Shown: one piece after another, positions 8,160 to 16,564 of the stretch
Numbering within the stretch: the stretch's first letter is position 1
Layout of the letters: the number at the start of each line of letters is the position of its first letter
Source of the DNA: UBA9676 sp963837105
GTDB taxonomy: Bacteria; Actinomycetota; Actinomycetes; Streptosporangiales; Streptosporangiaceae
DNA: 64,000 nucleotides
Assembly: GCA_963837105.1 (NCBI GenBank)
Contig: CAWIMG010000017.1
Span: 186,001-250,000, forward strand
Direction of reading: 5' to 3'
Program-made: the position numbers and the translations under genes
Notes under the pieces: model-generated
Told to the model about the DNA's origin: nothing
Seen by the model: the letters and a program-made list of their open reading frames with translations, nothing else
Databases searched by the model: none

Positions 8160-9977
8160 GTGAGCGTACGGGTACGGCTGCTCGGCCAACCCCGCATCGA
8201 CGACGGGTCCGGGCGGCCGTGCCGCGCGCCGCGAGGGAAGAAATCGTGGGCGCTGCTGGCCCGGGTCGCGCTGGCTGAGCGGCCCCTGCCCCGCGGCGAG
8301 CTGGCTGGCGAGCTGTTCGGCGAGGCCGACGACCCGCTTGGAGCGCTGCGGTGGTGTCTTGCTGACCTGCGCCGTTGCTGCGGGGCTCCGCGGCTGCTAC
8401 GCGGCGAACAGTTGAGCTTGGCGCCAAGCTCGCTATGGCTGGACGTCTGGGCACTATGGGATGGATCGCTGCCCGCCGCCGAGATCGGGGGTGAGCTGCT
8501 GGCCGGTGCCGAGCCGCGCAACTGCCCGTCGTTCGGCATGTGGCTGATGCTGGCCCGCGGCCGGTGCGCGGCCCGGTCGATGGAGGAACTTCGTCAGGCG
8601 GCGCTGCGGTTGCTTGCCGAGGGGAAGGCCGAGGCGGCTGCCGATGTTGCTGGGCGTGCCGCGAGTCTGGACCCACTCGATGAGGGTGCGCAGGAGTTGT
8701 TCGTGCGTACCCTGGTCGCCGCCGGCCACCCCGCCCGCGCCACGGTGCACCTGGCGTCGTGTGAGGCTGCCTTTGCCAGGGAAGGCATCGTTCCCTCGCC
8801 CGCGCTACGGGCAGCTGCCCACCCCCCGGCAGCTGCTCCGGCCACTGGACTACGGGCTGGGGTGATCGCCCGGTCGCTGCGGCGGGCTGGAACCGCGGCC
8901 CTGGACGCGGGATCGGCGGACGCCGGCATTGAAACCTTGCGCCGCGCCGCCGAGGAGGCCGACCGGGCCAGGGACCGGCTCCTGCACGCTGATGTGCTCA
9001 GGACTTTGGGATCCGCACTGGTGCATTCGGTCCGCGGCTTCGATGGCGAAGGGGCTGTGGTGCTGCACCGCGCGCTGGCGGCCGCGAAGGCCGCGGGCAG
9101 CAAGAGCCTGGCCGCGGAGATCCTCCGCGAGCTCGCGTTCGTCGACGTGCAGGCCGGCCGTCATATGTCGGCCGGCCGGGCGCTCCGGGAGGCCTCGGCT
9201 GCCGCTGAGAGTGCCGGCGATCCGGCGCTGCGCGCGGGATTGCTCGCCATCCGCGGCATGAACGAGGCAGACCTGGGTCACCACGAGGTCGCAGCCCGGC
9301 TGCTCACCCAGTCCGCCCAGACAGCGCGGTCGGCGGGCCGCCGCCGGCAGGAGGCCTGGTCGGCCGGTGTCTTGGCGCGTTCCCTGCTGCTCGCCGGCCA
9401 GGTGGAGCAATCCCGCGCTGCGGCCGAGCGCAGCATCGAGATCTGTGACCGGGACCGGTGGAATGCCTTCCTGCCCTGGCCGCAGGCGCTGCGGGCGCAC
9501 AGCCTGGCAGCTGACGGGCAGTGGGACCAGGCGTGGGACGACGCGGAGCAGGCGTTCGCGCTGGCCTGCCAGCTGGGCGACCCGTGCTGGGAAGGAATGG
9601 CAGGACGAGCCATCGCGCTGCTCGCCCTGCATGACGGCCGGGGAGCCGCGGCCATGGAGTGGGTCACTGATGCCCAGCGGCGCTGTGACCGGGTCTCCGA
9701 CCGCTATGTCTGGGTCTCCGCGTATGTCAGGCTGGGGCATCTGGAGATCGCCGCGCGCCAGCAGCCCGATCTCGTCATCCCGCTGGCCCGCCGCCTGTAT
9801 CAGGATGCGGTGCGGGCTGATCTGCCCGAATTCACCGCGTGGGCGCTGATCTACCAGGCTGAGGCCGGTGATACCGCACAGCTGCCGCTGGCCAGGGCGG
9901 TGGCCAGCCAGGTCGTCAATCCCGCATTGCGGGAAAGAGCCGCCGCACTGAGCAATCGGGTGCAGGGGGGCTGGTGA
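8160..9977 (+). CDS. SARP/AfsR-like transcriptional regulator with TPR region
   Basis: 605 aa, GTG start. The N-terminal part (MSVRVRLLGQPRIDDGSGR ... ALRWCLADLRR) is an OmpR-like winged helix as in SARP regulators. It is followed by a bacterial transcriptional activation segment (SLDPLDEGAQELFVRTLVAAGHPARATVHLASCEAAFAREGI). From about residue 230 to the end it consists of TPR-like helical pairs. There is no NB-ARC/AAA ATPase between them, so it is shorter than AfsR. SARPs activate adjacent genes by binding direct repeats near the promoter. Its stop overlaps the GTG of the DUF2182 gene, so it is co-translated with likely targets or effectors. Confidence 0.82.
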   Translation: MSVRVRLLGQPRIDDGSGRPCRAPRGKKSWALLARVALAERPLPRGELAGELFGEADDPLGALRWCLADLRRCCGAPRLLRGEQLSLAPSSLWLDVWALWDGSLPAAEIGGELLAGAEPRNCPSFGMWLMLARGRCAARSMEELRQAALRLLAEGKAEAAADVAGRAASLDPLDEGAQELFVRTLVAAGHPARATVHLASCEAAFAREGIVPSPALRAAAHPPAAAPATGLRAGVIARSLRRAGTAALDAGSADAGIETLRRAAEEADRARDRLLHADVLRTLGSALVHSVRGFDGEGAVVLHRALAAAKAAGSKSLAAEILRELAFVDVQAGRHMSAGRALREASAAAESAGDPALRAGLLAIRGMNEADLGHHEVAARLLTQSAQTARSAGRRRQEAWSAGVLARSLLLAGQVEQSRAAAERSIEICDRDRWNAFLPWPQALRAHSLAADGQWDQAWDDAEQAFALACQLGDPCWEGMAGRAIALLALHDGRGAAAMEWVTDAQRRCDRVSDRYVWVSAYVRLGHLEIAARQQPDLVIPLARRLYQDAVRADLPEFTAWALIYQAEAGDTAQLPLARAVASQVVNPALRERAAALSNRVQGGW

Positions 9978-10744
9978 GCTGGAGGGTTCCTGGCTTGTGG
10001 CGGCTGACGCCGTCAGCCTCTCTGGTGCTTGTGGTGGCCGCTGGTGCGTGGGCCGGGGTGGCGGTGGTGGCGCGTGATATGGGCTCGATGCCCGGGACCA
10101 TGGGTTTGGGCCTCGGTGCGTTCACCGCCGTCTGGGCGCTGATGATGGCCGCCATGATGCTGCCGTCGGTGACGCCGTTCGCTTCGCTCTATTCGCGGAC
10201 CTTGCGGGGCAGGCGTGGCTGGCGGCTGGCCGCGTTCGGGTGCGGCTACCTGATTGTGTGGGCGCTAGCGGCCCTGCCCGCCTACGGGCTGGCGTGGCTG
10301 GCCGGACGGCTCGTGGCCGGCCACCCGGCTGCGGCTACCGTGCTGGCGGTGGCCATCTTCGCCGCCTGCGGGGTCTATCAGCTCACCCCGGTGAAGGGCC
10401 GGTGCCTGGCCCGCTGCCGGTCGCCGCTGGGTTTCGTGGTCAAGCTGGGCGGCTACCGCGGGCGCACTCGCGACCTGCGGGTGGGGCTCTACCATGGCGC
10501 TTTCTGCCTGGCGTGCTGCTGGGCGCTGATGGCGGTGCTGGTCGCCTTCGGGCTGATGAACGTGATCGCCATGGTGGTCTTGGCCGGTGCCGTGCTGGCC
10601 GAAAAGGCCTGGGTCTGGGGACCGCGTTTCAGCCACGTCCTGGGCGTCGCCGCACTCGGCCTCGCAGTCGCGGTGGTCTTCGTGCCGGGCCTGGCGCCCG
10701 GCTTGCAGCAGGTGGCCAACGCTGGCCAGATGGGGGGGATGTGA
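9974..10744 (+). CDS. DUF2182 integral membrane protein
   Basis: 256 aa, GTG start overlapping the stop of the upstream regulator. It has multiple membrane helices, with the family marks TAVWALMMAAMMLPSVTPF, a VYQLTPVKGRCLARCRSP loop (paired Cys) and GLYHGAFCLACCWALMAVLVAFGLMN. The conserved Cys and Met residues explain why the family is often described as a predicted metal-binding membrane protein, but I know of no established function. Its stop TGA overlaps the ATG of the DUF1326 gene by one base. The two families are commonly neighbours and probably form one functional unit. Confidence 0.9.
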   Translation: MSWRVPGLWRLTPSASLVLVVAAGAWAGVAVVARDMGSMPGTMGLGLGAFTAVWALMMAAMMLPSVTPFASLYSRTLRGRRGWRLAAFGCGYLIVWALAALPAYGLAWLAGRLVAGHPAAATVLAVAIFAACGVYQLTPVKGRCLARCRSPLGFVVKLGGYRGRTRDLRVGLYHGAFCLACCWALMAVLVAFGLMNVIAMVVLAGAVLAEKAWVWGPRFSHVLGVAALGLAVAVVFVPGLAPGLQQVANAGQMGGM

Positions 10745-11385
10745 TGTCCGGATCAGGGCCGGGCCCAGTGGCCGACTGGCGCGTGCGGGGCTCCTACTTC
10801 GAGGGATGCAATTGTGAGGCGATCTGCCCGTGCCGCAGCGTGGGCGGCCGGCCTGGCGGGCCCTCCACCTTCGGGGAGTGCTTCGGCGCCCTGTCCTGGC
10901 ACATCCACCAGGGCCATGCCGACGGCACCGACCTGTCTGGGCTGCGGGCAGTCCTCTCGATCCGCTACTTCGACCGGGTGCAGCCCAGCACCCCCTGGGA
11001 GGTCGTGCTCTATGTCGACCAGGGCGCCAGCGACGAGCAGCAGGCCGCACTGGCCGACATCTTCCTCGGCCGGGCCGGCGGAACGGTGGCACGCCTGTAC
11101 GGCCCGGCCATCGGCGAGGTCTGCGCCGTCCGGCCAGCCCGGATCACCCTCGAGCACACCGCGGCCCGCAAGCGCATCGATGTCGTCGGCTACCTGACGG
11201 TCGCGGCCGAAGGCGACGCCTCTGAGCCCGGCGACGTCCGGTGCGGCATCCCGGGCTTTGATCACCCCGGCACCGAACTCCACGGCGACACCCTGCAGTC
11301 AACCGACCCGGCGCTGCGCTGGGAAGTGAGAGGACGGCGCCATGCCGCCTTCACCACCGACTTCGACTACAGTTCCGGCCTCTGA
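10744..11385 (+). CDS. DUF1326 domain protein
   Basis: 213 aa, ATG overlapping the previous stop (TGATG). The N-terminus WRVRGSYFEGCNCEAICPC carries the diagnostic Cys cluster of DUF1326, suggesting metal or thiol chemistry. The rest is a soluble beta-rich fold with no membrane helix. The gene is the last of the tautomerase/SARP/DUF2182/DUF1326 operon. Function is unknown; a joint role with DUF2182 in handling a metal or small thiol compound is inference from the Cys/Met-rich motifs and adjacency. Confidence 0.9.
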   Translation: MSGSGPGPVADWRVRGSYFEGCNCEAICPCRSVGGRPGGPSTFGECFGALSWHIHQGHADGTDLSGLRAVLSIRYFDRVQPSTPWEVVLYVDQGASDEQQAALADIFLGRAGGTVARLYGPAIGEVCAVRPARITLEHTAARKRIDVVGYLTVAAEGDASEPGDVRCGIPGFDHPGTELHGDTLQSTDPALRWEVRGRRHAAFTTDFDYSSGL

Positions 11386-11506
11386 AGCCGGCCCAGGGCA
11401 CGCAGACCAACCGTGTCTGGGCAGCCCGCTGCCAGAATCAGGCATTGATCATGCCCAACGGCCCGGCCCCAGCCCCGCCGCCGGGCTCTTCGACCTGCTA
11501 CGTCAG

Positions 11507-11550
11507 TGGGGTGAGCGAGGGGACTCGAACCCCCGACACCCAGGACCATA
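11507..11550 (-). tRNA. 3' fragment of tRNA-His (likely attachment-site remnant)
   Basis: Read on the minus strand, this gives the 3' side of an anticodon stem, a variable loop, a T arm with GGTTCGAGTCCCC, an acceptor strand CGCTCAC, discriminator C and an encoded CCA. Discriminator C73 with this acceptor strand points to tRNA-His. The 5' half (acceptor 5' strand, D arm, anticodon stem 5' side) is absent: sequence beyond 11551 does not pair. Integrative elements that target a tRNA 3' end leave such a fragment at one junction. No tyrosine integrase is present in the window. Confidence 0.75.
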
Positions 11551-11577
11551 ACAATGCTGCATGGTAGCTGAAGCTGC

Positions 11578-11603
11578 GGAAACCCTTGTCGTACAGGGAT
11601 TCC
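11578..11603. other. Imperfect hairpin next to intron insertion site
   Basis: The sequence GGAAACCCTTGT-CGT-ACAGGGATTCC folds into a stem (GGAA/TTCC, CCC/GGG, TGT/ACA) with one mismatch and one bulge. It lies 15 bp upstream of the group II intron 5' end and 28 bp from the tRNA-His fragment. It could be an integrase arm site, a terminator without U-tract, or the hairpin that some group II introns recognise. I cannot choose. Confidence 0.45.
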
Positions 11604-12175
11604 TAGTACTACAGCCGGTGCGTCCAGAGATCTTGGAGGTGATCGTCCAGCGGTCATGACCTGATCGGAAGCTCGTCGTCGCCTGCCGGTGAAAGTCCGG
11701 TCCGGGTAATCGCCAGGGAGCCCGGTAGCAGGCTGGCGGTTCGGCCTGGAAACGGGCCGGGCTGGAGCCCAGCGTCGAAAGCCCTTGTGGGGGAGCAACT
11801 GAACGGTCCGTAGCGGAAGCGAAGCCTGCCGCGTCGTTAGACACCGAAGAGAGTGCCGAGCCGGGCGGCTCACGGCGAAGGCCATGGAAGCGGTGAAGAT
11901 CCTGGAATCGCAGCCGCGAAGGACTCTCCGGCGTAAGAGGGCGCGGAACGTTCAGATGGTGGCGGCGGGAACTGGAGAGGCCCTCCCCGGCCGGAGCGTG
12001 CTGCGAGCTGGCGCGGAAGACGCCGTTCTATAACCGGTGTGGAGCCGGGAAGTGAGCGGGGTGCCGGGAGGGAGTCGGAGGCGGCCGTAGTACCGGTCGA
12101 GCCGCAGGACAACACAACCTGCGGTGAGGGAAGGGCCGCTGCTTCGTTCACGCGCACGTTGGAAGGCCCGGATCG

Positions 12176-12538
12176 GTGAGTGCCGGAAGTACGGCTAGGT
12201 CCACCCTGGCGGCTGTCTGTGGGGACAGGGTCCGCGCGTTGCAGCATGTGCTTTACCGGGCGGCCAAGGCCGATCCGGACCGACGGTTCCATGCGCTGTT
12301 CGACAAGGTCTGCCGCAGGGATGTGCTGGACAGGGCGTGGGAGGATGTGCGCCGCAATCGCGGCGCTGCTGGCATTGACCGTGTCAGCCTGGCGGACGCC
12401 GAGGAGTACGGGGTGTCCCGGCTGCTCGGTGAGCTGGCCGCGGAGTTGAGGGAGGGGCGGTACCGGCCGCTGCCGGCCCGGCGGGTATTCATCCCGAAGC
12501 CGGGCACTACCGAGCAGAGGCCGCTGTCGATCCCGACG
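12176..12538 (+). pseudogene. ltrA: Group II intron reverse transcriptase/maturase, N-terminal part (split gene)
   Basis: 121 codons from the GTG at 12176, reading AGIDRVSLADAEEYG ... GRYRPLPARRVFIPKPGTTEQRPLSIPT, which is the RT-0/RT-1 region of group II intron-encoded proteins. The reading frame then runs into foreign sequence and stops after four more codons. The continuation VRDRVVQAAAKIVLEP resumes at 15516. Joining 12538 to 15516 restores a continuous 455-aa RT in frame, so this is an interrupted and not a decayed gene. Confidence 0.9.
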
Positions 12539-12572
12539 GAGGCGGCATAGTGCCGCGGCGTCCAGTGATCTT

Positions 12573-12809
12573 TTGGGATCGCTCGTTGTCACCCATCCGT
12601 TCCATCCGCTGAGCGGGCAGCGGCTGGAGGTGTTGTTCGCCAAGCGCCGTGATGAAGGCGTGGTGTTCGTCTGCGGGGGCGGCGTCTACGGGTCGATCAC
12701 GCTGCCGCAGGCGTGGACGGATCGGGGTGAGCCGCCGCTGGCGCATCGGTTGTCTGCCGAAGGGCTGGCGGCGCTCGACACGTTGGTCCGTGCGATGGGT
12801 GGTCGTTGA
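12573..12809 (+). CDS. DUF5372-like small protein of the recombinase element
   Basis: 78 aa, starting MGSLVVTHPFHPLSGQRLEVLF and ending DTLVRAMGGR. The HPFHPLxGxxxEVL opening and the ITLPQAWTDRG segment match a small family (DUF5372) seen beside serine recombinases of mobile elements. It resembles a compact beta-rich domain. Function is unknown. It is the first gene of the element, followed 33 bp later by the DUF6788 gene. The start is uncertain because a near-cognate codon lies just upstream. Confidence 0.7.
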   Translation: MGSLVVTHPFHPLSGQRLEVLFAKRRDEGVVFVCGGGVYGSITLPQAWTDRGEPPLAHRLSAEGLAALDTLVRAMGGR

Positions 12810-12842
12810 TTGTGATGGCTGCTGACGGGACAATCTTGTGTG

Positions 12843-13193
12843 ATGAACGACAACAAGAACGATCTCGGTGCGATGTCAACGCGCCGGCTGCTGGCGCGGC
12901 GTCGTGCGCTGGCGGAGCGACTCGGCTCGGTGGAGGAAGTGCTCGCTGGGTCGCTGGCGGAGCAGACGCGCCGGTGCGGCAAGGCTGGCTGCCGGTGCGC
13001 CGGCGGCGAACCGCACGGCCCGTATGCCTACTTCACCGCGCGCCCGCAGGGCCGCGGCCGGGCCAAGTACGTGCCGGCGGGGGTGGTGGAGGTGGTGCGC
13101 CGCTATCTGCAGCGGGGCGAGCAGGTCGAGACGGCGCTGGCGGAGATCTCGGCGATCAACGCCGAGCTGCTGGCCAGGCGAGTCCTGGAGTAG
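12843..13193 (+). CDS. DUF6788-like protein of the recombinase element
   Basis: 116 aa from the ATG at 12843 (GTG at 12840 also possible). It has an N-terminal helical segment (RRLLARRRALAERLGSVEEVLAGSL), then TRRCGKAGCRCAGGEPHGPYAYFTARPQGRGRAKYVPAGVVEVVRRYL. The CGKxGCRC motif looks like a short metal-binding knuckle, and the block is the signature of DUF6788, a family found next to transposases and recombinases. A DNA-binding accessory role is plausible but unproven. A gap of about 115 bp separates it from the recombinase. Confidence 0.75.
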   Translation: MNDNKNDLGAMSTRRLLARRRALAERLGSVEEVLAGSLAEQTRRCGKAGCRCAGGEPHGPYAYFTARPQGRGRAKYVPAGVVEVVRRYLQRGEQVETALAEISAINAELLARRVLE

Positions 13194-13308
13194 CCGGTGG
13201 CCAACGCCGCCCGGGCTGGGTGGCTGTCCGGCCACGTGCGCGCCGAAGCGGTCGCGGTGCTGGCCAACATGACGGCCGCAGCGCTGCGGCCAGGGACGGG
13301 GAGCGGCG

Positions 13309-15372
13309 GTGAACGGCGAATACAAGATCACAAGCTGGCATCGGGAACGGGCAGCGCTGGTCTACCTGCGCCAGTCATCGATGGTGCAGGTCCGCGAGCA
13401 CACCGAGTCCACGATGCGGCAGTACGGCCTGGTGGAGGAGGCGGTGCGGCTGGGCTGGCCGCGCAGCGACGTGGAGGTGATCGACACCGATCTGGGGATC
13501 TCCGGCAGGTTCGGGGTCACGCGCGCGGGATTCACCGAGCTGGTGGGCAGGGTCTGCAGCGGCGAGGTCGGTGTGATCTTGGGGATCGAGATCTCCCGGC
13601 TGGCCCGCAGCAACGCCGACGTTGCCCGGCTGATGGAGTTCGCCCGGATCACCGGCACCCTGCTGATCGACGCCGACGGCGTCTACGACCCGGGCGACAT
13701 CAACGACCGGATGCTGCTCGGTCTCAAGGGCACCATGGGAGAGGTCGAGCTCCATGTGATGGCCGGGCGGCTGCAAGAGGCCAAACGCGCCGCCGCCAGA
13801 CGCGGCGAGCTGCGCACCCCGCTGCCGGTCGGCTTCATCTACGACTCCTGCGGCGAACCAGGTCACGACACGGTGATCGACCCCGATGCCGAAGTCCAGG
13901 CCGCCATCGCCGACGTGTTCACCGCGTTCGCGGCCTGCGGATCGGCCTACGGAGCCGTCACCGCCTTCGCCGGCCGGAAGTTCCCGCTGCGCGCCTACGG
14001 CGGAGTATGGGCCGGTCAGCTGCGGTGGGGCAAACTCACCCACGCCCGTGTCCTGGGAGTGCTGAAGAACCCGGCCTACGCCGGAGCGTACGTCTTCGGC
14101 CGTTACACCTCCCGCCGCACCGTCGACCCGGACGGGACGGTGCACACCACCATCGTGGAACGGCCCCGCCCGGAGTGGGCCGTGCTGATCAAAGACCATC
14201 ACCAGGGCTACATCACCTGGGCTGACTTCCTGGCCAACGAGGCCAGGCTGGCCGCCAACCACACCGCCGCCGGAGCCCGCCCCGCCCGCGAGGGCATCGC
14301 GCTCTGCCAGGGCATCATCATCTGCGGCAGCTGCGGCAAGCCGATGATGACTAACTACCACACCGGCCAGCGGCCAGCCTATGAGTGCAGTTCCCGCCGT
14401 GACCGGCTGACCACGCCCACCTGCCGGACGGTCGCCGCGGCCTGCGTGGATGAGGCGGTCGCGGGCGTGCTGCTAGCCGCGCTCACGCCCGAGCAGGTCG
14501 CTTTGGCGTTGTCGGCCGCCGACGAGGTCACGGGCCGGCACCAGCGCGTCAGCCGGGCTGCCGAGCTGGCAGTTGAGCGGGCCGGCGACGAGGCTGACCG
14601 GGCCGAGCGCGCCTTCCACCAGGTCGAACCAGAGAACCGCCTGGTCGCCCGCACCCTGGAAGCCAGGTGGGAGGCCAAACTCACCGCCCTGGCCGAAGCC
14701 AAGCAAGCCCTGGCCGCCGCCCAGGACACACTGCCGCCCCTGCCCAGCCGCGCCGAGCTGGAGAAACTCGCTGGAGACCTGCCCGCCCTCTGGCACGCCG
14801 GCACCACCAGCGCCAAGGACCGCAAGCGGCTGCTGCGCACCCTGATCGCCGATGTCACGATGCTGCCCGAGCCCGACCGGAGCAAAGCACGGATCGGGGT
14901 CCACTGGCACACCGGCGCCGTCGACGAACTCATCACGGACCGGCCGCTGCCTCCCGGACCCGCCAAGCGCAGCCCGTCCCCGGCAGTGGAGATGGTCCGC
15001 CGGCTCGGCCCCACCACCGGCACCCGCGACCTGGCCGAACGCCTCAACGCCGCCGGGCTGACCACCGGCCACGGCAAGCCATTCGACGCCGCCGCCGTTC
15101 AGTGGATCCGCCACGCCTACAAGATCCCAGCACCCAACCCCTACGCCCCCGGCGAACTCAGCGTTGCCCAGGCCGCCGACCAGCTGGGCTGCAGCACAGG
15201 CGTCGTCTACTACTGGCTCAAGACAGGGCAGTTCACCGCCCGCCGCGGCGCCGGCAACCGGCTCTGCATCCCCTGGACCAGCCAGATCGAGGCCGACTGC
15301 CGGGCCCGCATCGCTCAATCCGGCCACCTGACCCCAGCCGCCCGCCGCACCAAACCCCGCCACGGACGCTGA
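13309..15372 (+). CDS. Large serine recombinase with C-terminal excisionase-like HTH
   Basis: 687 aa, GTG start. The N-terminal resolvase domain has the catalytic Ser in VYLRQSSM and the Arg pair in EISRLARS. A recombinase domain follows (LGVLKNPAYAGAYVFGRY), then a zinc ribbon (CGSCGKPMM ... YECSSRRD ... PTCR) and a coiled coil of about 90 residues. The last about 70 residues (ELSVAQAADQLGCSTGVVYYWLKTGQFTARRGAGNRLCIPW) form a MerR/excisionase-type helix-turn-helix, an addition not typical of simple integrases. It is expected to catalyse integration and excision of the surrounding element. Confidence 0.93.
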   Translation: MNGEYKITSWHRERAALVYLRQSSMVQVREHTESTMRQYGLVEEAVRLGWPRSDVEVIDTDLGISGRFGVTRAGFTELVGRVCSGEVGVILGIEISRLARSNADVARLMEFARITGTLLIDADGVYDPGDINDRMLLGLKGTMGEVELHVMAGRLQEAKRAAARRGELRTPLPVGFIYDSCGEPGHDTVIDPDAEVQAAIADVFTAFAACGSAYGAVTAFAGRKFPLRAYGGVWAGQLRWGKLTHARVLGVLKNPAYAGAYVFGRYTSRRTVDPDGTVHTTIVERPRPEWAVLIKDHHQGYITWADFLANEARLAANHTAAGARPAREGIALCQGIIICGSCGKPMMTNYHTGQRPAYECSSRRDRLTTPTCRTVAAACVDEAVAGVLLAALTPEQVALALSAADEVTGRHQRVSRAAELAVERAGDEADRAERAFHQVEPENRLVARTLEARWEAKLTALAEAKQALAAAQDTLPPLPSRAELEKLAGDLPALWHAGTTSAKDRKRLLRTLIADVTMLPEPDRSKARIGVHWHTGAVDELITDRPLPPGPAKRSPSPAVEMVRRLGPTTGTRDLAERLNAAGLTTGHGKPFDAAAVQWIRHAYKIPAPNPYAPGELSVAQAADQLGCSTGVVYYWLKTGQFTARRGAGNRLCIPWTSQIEADCRARIAQSGHLTPAARRTKPRHGR

Positions 15373-15515
15373 GGCCACCGAGAGAACGTCAGTGCTACCT
15401 GGCACGCTCTCATCAACAGGTCACCGAACGGGCCCTGACCACGCAGATCAACACCCACCCGGAACATTCCGACACACGGTTGCAGGAGAAGCAGTATGAA
15501 TCGTCCGTCCCTGCT

Positions 15516-16520
15516 GTCCGCGACCGGGTCGTGCAGGCTGCCGCGAAGATCGTGCTCGAGCCGGTCTTCGAGGCGGACTTTTTGCCGTGCAGTTTCGGGT
15601 TCCGCCCGGGGCGCTCGGCGCACGATGCCCTGCAGGTACTCATTGATGAGTCCTGGCGGGGCCGCCGCTGGGTCGTGGAGACCGACATCGCTGACTGCTT
15701 TTCGGCGATTCCGCATGACCGGCTGATGCAGGCCATCGAGGAACGCGTCTGCGACCGGGCCATCCTGGCCCTGATCCGCACGCTGCTGCGGGCCGGGGTG
15801 ATGGAAGGCGGGTCGCTGCGGCGCAGCGCGTCCGGCACGCCACAAGGTGGCCCACTTTCACCGTTGCTCTGCAACGCCTACCTGCACCGGCTGGACCGGG
15901 CATGGCAGACGGGCGAGCACGGCGTGCTGGTCCGCTACGTCGACGACGCGGTGGTGATGTGCGACAGCAGGGAACAGGCGGAGGCCGCGCTCGCGCGGCT
16001 TACCGGCCTGCTGGCCGGGCTCGGGCTGGAGCCCAAAGCGGCCAAGACCCGCATCGTCCACCTGGCCGAAGGAAACCCGGGGTTTGACTTCCTCGGGTTC
16101 CACCACCGGCTGGTGCGCGGGCGGACCCCGAAATCGGCGCACCTGACCTTCCTCGCCCGCTGGCCCTCACGCAAGGCGGCCCAGCATGCCCGCGACCGGA
16201 TCCGGGAGATCACCGGCCGGGAACGGCTGCTGGTGCCAGCCGAGGTCATCGTCACGGAACTGAACCTGTTCCTGCGCGGCTGGGCCGGATACTTCCGCTA
16301 CGGAAACTCGGCCCGCGTCCTCGGCCAGGTCGGGAACTACGCCCTCTGGCGGCTCGGGCTGTGGCTGTCCAAACGGGGCAACCGCCGCCATGGCTGGCGA
16401 TGGGGCGTCACCCAGGTACTGCTATCCCCAGACCACCTGGGCCTGACCAGCCTGCACGGAATCGTCATCCCGCCCAGGCCCTACCGGGACTGGCGCGGGA
16501 AGGCCGAACACCGCCGGTGA
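15516..16520 (+). pseudogene. ltrA: Group II intron reverse transcriptase/maturase, C-terminal part (split gene)
   Basis: 335 codons including stop, continuing the RT interrupted at 12538. It contains RT motifs (FRPGRSAHDALQVL, ETDIADCFSAIPHDRLM, SGTPQGGPLSPLL), the catalytic RYVDDAVVMC, FDFLGFHHR, and the maturase X domain (LNLFLRGWAGYFRYGNS). All core residues are intact, so excision of the inserted element would regenerate an apparently functional enzyme. No own start codon is evident at the junction. The open frame extends upstream through the recombinase gene only as an out-of-frame shadow. Confidence 0.9.
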
Positions 16521-16530
16521 AGAACGTCGG

Positions 16531-16564
16531 TAAGCCGTGTGCGGGAGAACCGCATGCACGGTTT
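16531..16564 (+). ncRNA. Group II intron domain V
   Basis: A 34-nt hairpin with the catalytic AGC triad near its base, a GAGA-type tetraloop and closing GGTT, the most conserved part of group II introns. It follows the RT stop by 11 nt, as is usual. Domain VI is suggested by the G/C-rich stem between about 16570 and 16620. Confidence 0.8.

Larger units (their letters stand above)
12539..15515 (+). mobile_element. 2977-bp serine-recombinase mobile element (DUF5372-DUF6788-recombinase)
   Basis: The edges are set by exact reconstruction of the split RT gene: left junction after ...CCGACG, right junction before GTCCGCGAC, with one G ambiguous. It carries three genes in one direction: a DUF5372-type 78-aa protein, a DUF6788-type protein with a Cys-rich motif, and a large serine recombinase. 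I recognise this gene trio as recurring in actinobacterial mobile DNA. No terminal inverted repeats are visible, as expected for serine-recombinase elements. Confidence 0.85.

Noticed and set aside
11507..11580. A complete tRNA gene
   Set aside because: No sequence on the 5' side pairs with the acceptor or forms a D arm. Only the 3' half is present.
13197..14225. 342-aa frame overlapping the recombinase start
   Set aside because: Only the first about 35 residues look protein-like. The rest is a shadow of the recombinase gene.
14667..16520. A single 617-aa open frame spanning the recombinase end and the RT
   Set aside because: Only the part from 15516 is RT. The rest is an out-of-frame shadow of the recombinase gene with Arg/Pro-rich translation.
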